From Lachnospiraceae bacterium (GTDB taxonomy: Bacteria > Bacillota > Clostridia > Lachnospirales > Lachnospiraceae): a stretch of DNA of 17,966 bases. Where the stretch lies: contig SVEW01000035.1 of the NCBI GenBank assembly GCA_015057205.1, forward strand, positions 1 to 17,966. Reading direction: 5' to 3'. Both the position numbers and the translations under genes were made by a program. The notes beneath the pieces were generated by a model. That model worked only from the letters and a program-made list of their open reading frames with translations. It ran no database searches and was not told where the DNA came from. How positions within the stretch are numbered: position 1 is the stretch's first letter; the number at the start of each line of letters is the position of its first letter. Below, in pieces: positions 1-5,597 of this stretch.

Positions 1-35
1 GGGAGGTTTTTACTGTAAGCTAAAGCGTCTGTTGT

Positions 36-60
36 CCCCCTGCATAGCAGGGGGTTTATT
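36..60 (+). terminator. Rho-independent terminator of a gene left of the window
   Basis: A perfect 8-bp stem (CCCCCTGC, loop ATA, GCAGGGGG) is followed by TTTATT. No plus-strand gene inside the window precedes it, so it most likely ends a plus-strand gene whose last codons lie at or just before base 1. Several reading frames stop in the first 21 bases, so the end of that gene cannot be placed. Confidence 0.75.
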
Positions 61-77
61 AAAACCTTGCCACACAA

Positions 78-107
78 TGAAAAAGAGCCGTGCTCTAGCA
101 CGACTCT
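78..107 (-). terminator. Rho-independent terminator of the small gene at 111-290
   Basis: Read on the minus strand this is a 10-bp stem (AGAGTCGTGC, loop TAGA, GCACGGCTCT, with one G-U pair) followed by TTTTCAT. It begins 3 bases after the stop codon of the minus-strand gene at 111-290. It faces the plus-strand terminator at 36-60, so two transcription units converge here. Confidence 0.85.
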
Positions 108-110
108 ACA

Positions 111-290
111 TTACATGATGCTTTCTACTTCCATGGTTCTAATTAATATTTCTTCAAATTTCGTTCCCGACTGTGCACAGTCACGCTCTTTCTGTCTGCG
201 CAATGTAGCCGTATTCTTCTTCTCCTTCTCTGCCCGACATACTTGTTGAACAAACCAATACTGGCCGGACAAGATATTCATACCGTTCAT
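111..290 (-). CDS. Small hypothetical protein, 59 aa
   Basis: I do not recognise this protein. It is short, basic and rich in Arg, Lys and Glu, with two Cys, a charged middle part (AEKEKK...RRQKERD) and a C-terminal segment GTKFEEILIRTMEVESIM that could form an amphipathic helix. There is no signal peptide or membrane segment. I chose the ATG at 290 because GAGGG lies 8 bases upstream; an ATG at 311 would add 7 residues but has only a distant AGGA. The case that it is real comes from its surroundings: a consensus promoter at 383-411 points at it and a strong terminator starts 3 bases after its stop, so it is a complete one-gene transcription unit. The unit could instead encode a small RNA. 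A plus-strand reading frame over the same bases has no comparable signals. Confidence 0.55.
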   Translation of the reverse strand: MNGMNILSGQYWFVQQVCRAEKEKKNTATLRRQKERDCAQSGTKFEEILIRTMEVESIM

Positions 291-382
291 ACTCTTTCCC
301 TCAATTCCCATTTTACAGTATTTCCTACATCATGTCTCGTATGCAAGCCCAATAACCGACATTTCTCTGTCAAGTTTCACTA

Positions 383-411
383 ATTATACACATTTTTTCA
401 TTGGGAATCAA
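383..411 (-). promoter_or_regulatory. Sigma-A type promoter of the small gene at 111-290
   Basis: On the minus strand TTGATT (411-406) and TATAAT (388-383) are separated by exactly 17 bases. The start site would fall near 376, giving a leader of about 85 bases before the ATG at 290. A 12-bp palindrome sits directly upstream of the -35 element. Confidence 0.7.
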
Positions 412-412
412 G

Positions 413-424
413 GGAAATATTTCC
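413..424. promoter_or_regulatory. Palindrome next to a -35 element, possible operator
   Basis: GGAAATATTTCC is a perfect 12-bp palindrome, one base away from the -35 hexamer (406-411) of the minus-strand promoter. This position suits an activator or repressor site. The sequence is AT-rich and could be chance; no regulator gene is adjacent. Confidence 0.3.
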
Positions 425-463
425 TAATTTTTTATGTCTAAATTGTTAATTTTGTCAATATTG

Positions 464-634
464 TTATATTACAAACCCCGCAAACATAAGGAATAGTGTA
501 AAAAAAGCCACCGCACCAATGGTTATTCCTGTTACAAACTTTTCCATTGTTCGTCCTTCTGCAGTCAATGCTGCGTTCAAGTCTGAAACCGTAAATTCTC
601 CGCTTTGTGATCGATTAATAGTGGTTCTACTCAT
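464..634 (-). CDS. Small single-pass membrane protein, 56 aa, hypothetical
   Basis: I do not recognise the family. The N-terminal part (residues 1-32) is polar, beginning MSRTTINRSQSGEF and continuing with TVSDLNAAL. Residues about 36-56 are one hydrophobic helix (ITIGAVAFFTLFLMFAGFVI) that runs to the last residue, so it looks tail-anchored with the N-terminus in the cytoplasm. I chose the ATG at 634 because AAAGGAG lies 8 bases upstream; a GTG at 652 would put the ribosome binding site inside the gene. The gene is divergent from the macro-domain gene. No terminator is visible between its stop and the promoter at 383-411. A secreted or regulatory role cannot be inferred from sequence alone. 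Confidence 0.6.
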   Translation of the reverse strand: MSRTTINRSQSGEFTVSDLNAALTAEGRTMEKFVTGITIGAVAFFTLFLMFAGFVI

Positions 635-770
635 TTTCTCTGCTCCTTTCACATTATATAATTGCCCCCTACAGCTAAGATGTTTCTAATAATAGCACAA
701 TATTGCGTATATTTTGTAAATTTTAGTCGATTATTTTCAAATTATAGCTCATTTATACTTCATATCACAT

Positions 771-799
771 TTTCCACACACATTTTGTGCTACTATTAT
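771..799 (+). promoter_or_regulatory. Candidate promoter of the macro-domain gene
   Basis: TTTCCA (771-776) and TATTAT (794-799) are 17 bases apart; the -35 matches only 4 of 6 consensus bases. The start site would be near 806, about 30 bases before the ATG at 836. The rest of the intergenic stretch 635-770 shows no gene. Confidence 0.4.
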
Positions 800-835
800 G
801 TTGAGGGGAATATCAGCAGAGAAAGGAGACTTCTT

Positions 836-1291
836 ATGATTTTTACTGAATTACAAGAGGATTTATTCCATTTACCCAAAGACTATTACCTGGCTCAATG
901 CATTAGCTCTGACTTTGCCTTTATGTCAAATACATCAAAGGCTTTTGAACGAAATTACGGAACACGTAGCGAGTTAAAAAAACGAGCAATCGCCGGTACC
1001 ATTACGGCAGGCACCTACCCCAGCATTATCCAAACCGACCGGGAACCCGGTGATGGCCAAATATTTAATCTGGTAACCAAAGAACACTATTATGGAACAA
1101 CCTCGTATGAGGCATTACAACAATGTCTTTCGCTGATGAAAGAACGTGTAATTAACCAACGTATTGAAAAACTTGCAATGCCGCAGATTGGCTGCGATCA
1201 AGATCAACTGGAGTGGCTAAAGGTAAGTACGTTAATTCTAAAAACCTTTGCCGATGTAAAAAACCTGGAAATTCTGGTATGTTTACCATAA
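836..1291 (+). CDS. Macro-domain protein, TARG1/OARD1-like, 151 aa
   Basis: A single macro domain fills the protein. The pattern matches human TARG1 (OARD1), which removes ADP-ribose from glutamate and aspartate through a catalytic Lys (K84) and Asp (D125). Both have counterparts: K82 in FNLVTKE and D123 in PQIGCDQDQLEW. Also conserved are ED9 near the N-terminus, LAQCIS (19-24) and the SY-E-L-M helix (90-101). The loop that reads GAGI in TARG1 is here M30-S-N-T33, so the glycine-rich distal-ribose/phosphate loop is replaced. The start at 836 is set by AAAGGAG 7 bases upstream; the frame stays open for 58 codons before it, but that part is AT-rich intergenic sequence. The likely role is hydrolysis or reading of ADP-ribose on protein, DNA or nucleotide. 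The altered loop makes substrate and activity uncertain. No ADP-ribosyltransferase gene lies nearby. Confidence 0.85.
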   Translation: MIFTELQEDLFHLPKDYYLAQCISSDFAFMSNTSKAFERNYGTRSELKKRAIAGTITAGTYPSIIQTDREPGDGQIFNLVTKEHYYGTTSYEALQQCLSLMKERVINQRIEKLAMPQIGCDQDQLEWLKVSTLILKTFADVKNLEILVCLP

Positions 1292-1297
1292 TCACCC

Positions 1298-1334
1298 TAA
1301 AGAGCGGTGCCATCAAGGCACCGCTCTATTCTAT
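1298..1334. terminator. Bidirectional terminator between convergent genes
   Basis: A perfect 11-bp stem (AGAGCGGTGCC, loop ATCAA, GGCACCGCTCT) occupies 1301-1327. It lies 9 bases after the stop of the macro-domain gene and 53 bases after the end of the minus-strand dehydrogenase gene. The tails are modest: ATTCTATT on plus and TTTAGGG on minus. Confidence 0.75.
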
Positions 1335-1380
1335 TAACGCTCTTATCAACCGCATCCGTTGTCAAAAACGGAAATGACGT

Positions 1381-2538
1381 TTAAAATGCAGCTTTAAAAA
1401 TTTCGATAATATCTTCTTTTGTCAGTGGAACATATGCATTCGCGCACGGCTTACTTGCCTTCTCCGCCATGATATCAAAGTTCTTTTCATCTTCAATTCC
1501 CACTGCTCGCAGGTTAGCCGGAATGCCCATTGTTTCAAAGAAAAATTTCTTTAATGCATCAATACCGGCATGGGCCAGTGCCCATTCATCGTCGTCATCT
1601 AATCCCCATACATTTTTGGCAAAATCCACAAAGTGCGGGAGTGTTTTCTCACTCAAAACATGTTCCATCCACGCCGGCGTCAGAATCGCCAATCCCTCGC
1701 CATGGGTAATATCATAAAATGCACTCAGCTCGTGTTCCATAGGATGTACGCACCATGCCGGTGAGCAACCATCTCCCACAATGCCATTGATTGCATGCGT
1801 TCCCGCCCACATCAAATTGGCTCTCGCATCGTAATTATCCGGTTCGCGCAAAGCAATCGGTCCATTCTTAATCATTGTACGGAGCAAGCCTTCTGCCATA
1901 AACTTCTGACAATCTGCATTTTCCATCGAAAAATAGTTCTCCATAGTATGACTCATCATATCCGCTGTTCCTGCTGCCGTTTGTTTTTTGGAAACAGAAA
2001 ACGTGTATTCCGGATCCAAAATCGACATGGTTGGAATCAAGCACTGCGCACCGGTTCCCCACTTCTCATTCTTGGTCAAATCCGATATTACCGCAAAAGC
2101 ATCCATCTCCGTTCCGGTTGCCGATAGTGTCAGCACATCAAAAATCGGCAATGCCGCTTTTATCTTAGAACCATCCAACACCAAATCCCATGCATCACCA
2201 TCGTATTTTGCACCAGCTGCAACCACCTTTGAACAATCAATGGTGCTTCCGCCTCCAATTGCCAATATCATATCGATGGATTCTTTTTTACAAATTTCAA
2301 CACCCTGTCGCACTGTCTGGATACGTGGATTTGGCTCAACGCCACTCAGTTCATAAACCTTTAACCCCGCTGCTTTCAAAAGTTCTTGCGCAACGTCATA
2401 TATTCCATTTTTCTTAATGGAACCGCCACCGTAAACTAACAATACTTTCTTTCCATACTCCGCCAGTTCCGATAAATGAGAAATTGTTCCCTTGCCAAAA
2501 TGCACTTTGGTCGGAATCTGCATAGTAAAATTGTACAT
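1381..2538 (-). CDS. Iron-containing alcohol dehydrogenase, BDH/YqhD type
   Basis: This is a 385-aa group III (Fe-type) alcohol dehydrogenase close to the NADPH-dependent butanol dehydrogenases and YqhD, which reduce short-chain aldehydes to alcohols in fermentation or detoxification. The dinucleotide-binding half has GGGS at 37-40 and AIGGGSTID at 93-101. The C-terminal helical half supplies the metal ligands: D193 and H197 (ADMMSHTMENYF), then H265 and H279 (HPMEHE...ITHGEG), with the same 4- and 14-residue spacings as D194/H198/H267/H281 of YqhD. Length is normal. The ATG at 2538 has GAGGAGG 7 bases upstream. It is the last gene of the run from the PAP2 gene, 22 bases after tcdA, and ends at the bidirectional terminator. 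Natural substrate cannot be read from sequence; butanal or other aldehydes are likely. Confidence 0.93.
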   Translation of the reverse strand: MYNFTMQIPTKVHFGKGTISHLSELAEYGKKVLLVYGGGSIKKNGIYDVAQELLKAAGLKVYELSGVEPNPRIQTVRQGVEICKKESIDMILAIGGGSTIDCSKVVAAGAKYDGDAWDLVLDGSKIKAALPIFDVLTLSATGTEMDAFAVISDLTKNEKWGTGAQCLIPTMSILDPEYTFSVSKKQTAAGTADMMSHTMENYFSMENADCQKFMAEGLLRTMIKNGPIALREPDNYDARANLMWAGTHAINGIVGDGCSPAWCVHPMEHELSAFYDITHGEGLAILTPAWMEHVLSEKTLPHFVDFAKNVWGLDDDDEWALAHAGIDALKKFFFETMGIPANLRAVGIEDEKNFDIMAEKASKPCANAYVPLTKEDIIEIFKAAF

Positions 2539-2560
2539 CTGTCTACCTCCTCAAAAATAA

Positions 2561-3328
2561 TTATTCTCTACCAAATCCATTGGTTAAGTCCTTCATTACC
2601 TCACTTGCTAAGACAAGTCCTGCTGCTGCCGGTGTAAAAGCAATAGAACCCGGAATATCCCGTCGCTCTGTGCATTTGTGCGCAGCCCCAGGTGGACAAA
2701 TACAATTGTTTCGGCAACTATTGCCCATATCTTCCAACGGCCTAATTGGTTTCTCATCGGAATATACTACTTTCAACTTCTTTACACCACGCTTCTTCAT
2801 TTCATGGCGCATAACCTTTGCCAAAGGACACATGGTTGTCTTATAAATATCCGCAACCTTAAAGCGACTTGGATCCAATTTGTTTCCAGCCCCCATACAG
2901 CTAATCACAGGGACATTTAAGGCCTTACAACGCATGATAATCTCAATCTTAGCCGTAACGGTATCCACCGCATCTACCACATAATCGTAGGTCTCAAAGG
3001 GAAATTCATCCGCATTCTCCGGTAGAAAGAAACACTTATGCACCGTCACATCCACCTTTGGATTAATGTCCAACATCCGCTCCTTCATGACTTCTACTTT
3101 GTCACGGCCGACCGTTTTGCGGGTGGCAATAATCTGTCTGTTTAAGTTCGTAAGACAAACATTGTCATCGTCAATCAAATCAAAATGGCCAATCCCACTT
3201 CTAACCAATGCTTCGCATACATATCCGCCAACACCGCCGATTCCAAAAATAGCAACCCGCTTGCCTTTTAATTCTTCCATTACTTGATTTCCAAGTAATA
3301 ATCTGGTTCTTGAAAACTGATCTAACAT
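2561..3328 (-). CDS. tcdA: tRNA threonylcarbamoyladenosine dehydratase TcdA
   Basis: This is an E1-like (ThiF/MoeB/HesA fold) enzyme of 255 aa. TcdA uses ATP to cyclise t6A37 to ct6A37 in ANN-decoding tRNAs. Visible features are the nucleotide-binding GIGGVGG (29-35), DDDNV (53-57), NLNRQ (61-65), the VDAVD segment (118-122), and the TcdA-typical GNKLDPSRFKVADI (148-161) and IPGSIAF (225-231). A Cys group (C205, C209, C211, C219) sits where E1-like relatives often bear metal-binding or mobile cysteines. MoeB or ThiF themselves are less likely because no ubiquitin-like sulfur carrier gene is nearby and the mid-part matches TcdA. The ATG at 3328 has GAGG 5 bases upstream and follows the rhodanese/TtcA gene by 9 bases, so the two are co-transcribed. 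Confidence 0.9.
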   Translation of the reverse strand: MLDQFSRTRLLLGNQVMEELKGKRVAIFGIGGVGGYVCEALVRSGIGHFDLIDDDNVCLTNLNRQIIATRKTVGRDKVEVMKERMLDINPKVDVTVHKCFFLPENADEFPFETYDYVVDAVDTVTAKIEIIMRCKALNVPVISCMGAGNKLDPSRFKVADIYKTTMCPLAKVMRHEMKKRGVKKLKVVYSDEKPIRPLEDMGNSCRNNCICPPGAAHKCTERRDIPGSIAFTPAAAGLVLASEVMKDLTNGFGRE

Positions 3329-3337
3329 ATCTACCTC

Positions 3338-4519
3338 TCAATCCGCATCGTAGGTCTCTAAAAAATGATGTTTTACTCCATCCTGCTTATAAGCAATCAC
3401 TGTAGCCAAATTAACATTTTCCACACTTCGGAAAATATTAGATTCCACAAAAGGATTCACCTTTTTCAATTCTGCAATCAACTTGCGGGTTTCTAATCGT
3501 TTTGATGCATTGGTTCCATCTTCTGCACAACTATCGCAAGTTTCTGTAAAATGACAAGCACATTGTAAAAAGCGTAGCCCATTGTACCGTTGCCATGCAA
3601 TGATATCATCCTGGCGAATAAGATACAACGGTCGAATCAACTCCATCCCTTCAAAATTAGTAGAGTGTAATTTAGGCATCATAGTCTGCACTTGTCCTCC
3701 ATACAACATTCCCATAAGTATGGTTTCTATTACATCGTCATAATGATGCCCTAAGGCTATCTTATTACATCCTAACTCTTTTGCCTTAAAATATAAGTGC
3801 CCCCGGCGCATTCGTGCGCATAAATAACAAGGATTCTTATCTACCGTATCCACCGCATCAAAAATATCGCTTTCATAAAAAACAACCGGTATGCCCAGCA
3901 ATCTTGCATTACTTTCAATCAGCTTTCGATTTACTGCACTATAGCCCGGATCCATCACTAGAAAGGTAAGTTTAAAATCTACTTTCTTATGGCGCTGTAT
4001 TTCCTGAAATAGCTTAGCCATCAACATGGAATCCTTGCCTCCGGAAATACATACACAGATATGATCTCCATCTTTAATAAGCTCATATTCTTTACACGCT
4101 CTGGCAAACGGCGAAAAAATATTCTTGTGAAACTTCTTCCGAATGCTTTTCTCAATCTCCGCTGTCCTCTCAGCAAGTTCATCCTGTGTCCGCTCGTCCT
4201 GCGCCTGCATCATATTCATCAGGTAACTATTATAGCCACCTGCCATGCTCACCGCATCAAATCCTTTTTTGCGCAAAAGGACCGCATCGGAAAGAGAGTT
4301 CTCACCCCTTGTACAATACAACACAATTCGTTTATCTTTCGTAAGTTGTGCAGTCACTCTTTCTAAATCGGTTTCAAACAATTCATGCGGTATGCTGATA
4401 GCCCCCGCAATCATTCCGTATTTCAAACTATCTTCGTTTCTTATATCAATCAGCTGGTAAGACCCTGATTCCCATGTCTTTACCTCTGCATACGTTATTT
4501 CATAATTCTCTATATTCAT
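3338..4519 (-). CDS. Rhodanese-TtcA fusion, probable tRNA thiolation enzyme
   Basis: This 393-aa protein joins two domains. Residues 1-100 are a rhodanese domain with the persulfide-carrying cysteine C69 in LYCTRGENS. Residues 130-370 are a PP-loop ATPase of the TtcA type: SGGKDS (159-164) binds ATP, PCYLCARMRRG (230-240) gives C231 and C234, and GHHYDD (257-262) is conserved. TtcA makes 2-thiocytidine at tRNA position 32 using a [4Fe-4S] cluster held by three cysteines; the third could be C320, C322, C328 or C331 in the C-terminal Cys-rich stretch. A fused rhodanese could deliver sulfur directly to the active site. The likely cellular role is tRNA s2C32 formation; a related thiolation is possible. 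The ATG at 4519 is the only usable start because TAG precedes it in frame by one codon, yet AAGGAGG lies 14 bases away, which is long. The PAP2 gene lies 67 bases upstream and tcdA 9 bases downstream. Confidence 0.87.
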   Translation of the reverse strand: MNIENYEITYAEVKTWESGSYQLIDIRNEDSLKYGMIAGAISIPHELFETDLERVTAQLTKDKRIVLYCTRGENSLSDAVLLRKKGFDAVSMAGGYNSYLMNMMQAQDERTQDELAERTAEIEKSIRKKFHKNIFSPFARACKEYELIKDGDHICVCISGGKDSMLMAKLFQEIQRHKKVDFKLTFLVMDPGYSAVNRKLIESNARLLGIPVVFYESDIFDAVDTVDKNPCYLCARMRRGHLYFKAKELGCNKIALGHHYDDVIETILMGMLYGGQVQTMMPKLHSTNFEGMELIRPLYLIRQDDIIAWQRYNGLRFLQCACHFTETCDSCAEDGTNASKRLETRKLIAELKKVNPFVESNIFRSVENVNLATVIAYKQDGVKHHFLETYDAD

Positions 4520-4586
4520 TCGCTACTGCATAGCCTCCTTAGAGATTCATTTTATCATATTCACAGCGAAAAAAATAGTATTTATC

Positions 4587-5534
4587 TCACCCTGCAACCG
4601 ACCGTTTATTACACCACTTTATTACTGCCGGCCAAATTGTGACAATAAAAAAAATCATTAGCATTCTGGCTATGACCTTTCCCCATGGCGCACCAAGTGC
4701 CTCATCAAGCGGCCCCGGCAATCGTCTGGATATCAAAAGTATCAACATGCTACCAACGCCTGCCAATGCTACACCTTTTGCCCGGAAACCCGTAGCCTGA
4801 AATTTTACAAAATGCTTCTCTATATAGCGTGCCACACAAAACGCTCCCAATGCGCAAATATCCCGATAACCGTCCTGCATCATTTTACGCGGATTTACCA
4901 ATAACACGCCGTCAACATAATCCGTAGGATAGGGCTTTACCGTAATATAGACAAGGGCAACAATTGTAATCATACAACCAGCCAGCAAAAATAAGTCTTC
5001 TTTCTCCGGATGTTTCTCCAAGAAGACCAGCATTTTGCTCATCCCCAATAAAATAAATCCACCAATGAGCATTGCGAAAATCACATCCTGCGGCGTGTGT
5101 ACCCCTAAATAATTGCGTGAAAAACCCGTTACAAAAAGTAACATCACACATATTACCGCAATCACTTTTCGCTTTTTTCCATATGTTGCAGCAATGCCCC
5201 CGTATATCGGCGTTGCCGTTACCGTATGACCACTTGGAAACGAATACCCTGTTGCCTCTCGAAGGGCCCCTCCCACCGGAATCACCCTGCTATCACGAAT
5301 CCACGGCCGGTATACGCATGCAGTCAATTTTATAACCGCATTCACCATACGCGCTGTCAAAACGGAAGCCAAGATGTAAAACCCCTTTTTCTTATCCATA
5401 CACCAATAAATAACTGCCGGTATACAAATCAGGTAAACAACTGCAAAATGGGATATCCATTCCATAAACGGTGTCCATGCGTCATGGATTCCATTTCGAA
5501 GCTCCTGTAGAAATAGTAAATAACGAATATCCAT
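4587..5534 (-). CDS. PAP2-superfamily membrane phosphatase
   Basis: A 315-aa integral membrane protein with about seven or eight hydrophobic segments (near 28-44, 52-73, 122-138, 150-170, 183-199, 254-270, 287-305). The three PAP2 phosphatase signatures are present in order: K69...RP77, PSGH (100-103) and SR-x4-GVHTPQD (139-150), with H103 and H146 as the catalytic histidines. Such enzymes dephosphorylate lipid phosphates; in Gram-positives the candidates are undecaprenyl pyrophosphate (BcrC-like), phosphatidic acid or phosphatidylglycerol phosphate. The C-terminal 140 residues add membrane segments beyond a minimal PAP2 domain, so the substrate is open. The ATG at 5534 has AAAGGAG 9 bases upstream. 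It starts just after the lysS terminator; no clear separate promoter is visible in the 28 bases between. Confidence 0.9.
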   Translation of the reverse strand: MDIRYLLFLQELRNGIHDAWTPFMEWISHFAVVYLICIPAVIYWCMDKKKGFYILASVLTARMVNAVIKLTACVYRPWIRDSRVIPVGGALREATGYSFPSGHTVTATPIYGGIAATYGKKRKVIAVICVMLLFVTGFSRNYLGVHTPQDVIFAMLIGGFILLGMSKMLVFLEKHPEKEDLFLLAGCMITIVALVYITVKPYPTDYVDGVLLVNPRKMMQDGYRDICALGAFCVARYIEKHFVKFQATGFRAKGVALAGVGSMLILLISRRLPGPLDEALGAPWGKVIARMLMIFFIVTIWPAVIKWCNKRSVAG

Positions 5535-5561
5535 TTGATACTGCTCCTTTATATATATTAC

Positions 5562-5590
5562 AAAAAGGGACCATCCTTACAGACAGTCCC
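5562..5590 (-). terminator. Rho-independent terminator after lysS
   Basis: On the minus strand GGGACTGTC, loop TGTAAG, GATGGTCCC form a 9-bp stem with two G-U pairs, followed by TTTTTG. It begins 8 bases past the lysS stop. The T-tract runs into the leader of the PAP2 gene, so some read-through into that gene is plausible. Confidence 0.8.
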
Positions 5591-5597
5591 TAAATAT

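Noticed and set aside
653..658. TATAAT as -10 of the small membrane gene on minus
   Set aside because: The start site would fall within the ribosome binding site, and no -35 is present at 17 bases.
662..835. 58-codon N-terminal extension of the macro-domain protein
   Set aside because: The stretch is AT-rich with Phe/Tyr-rich translation, precedes a strong ribosome binding site, and the macro domain starts right after the ATG at 836.
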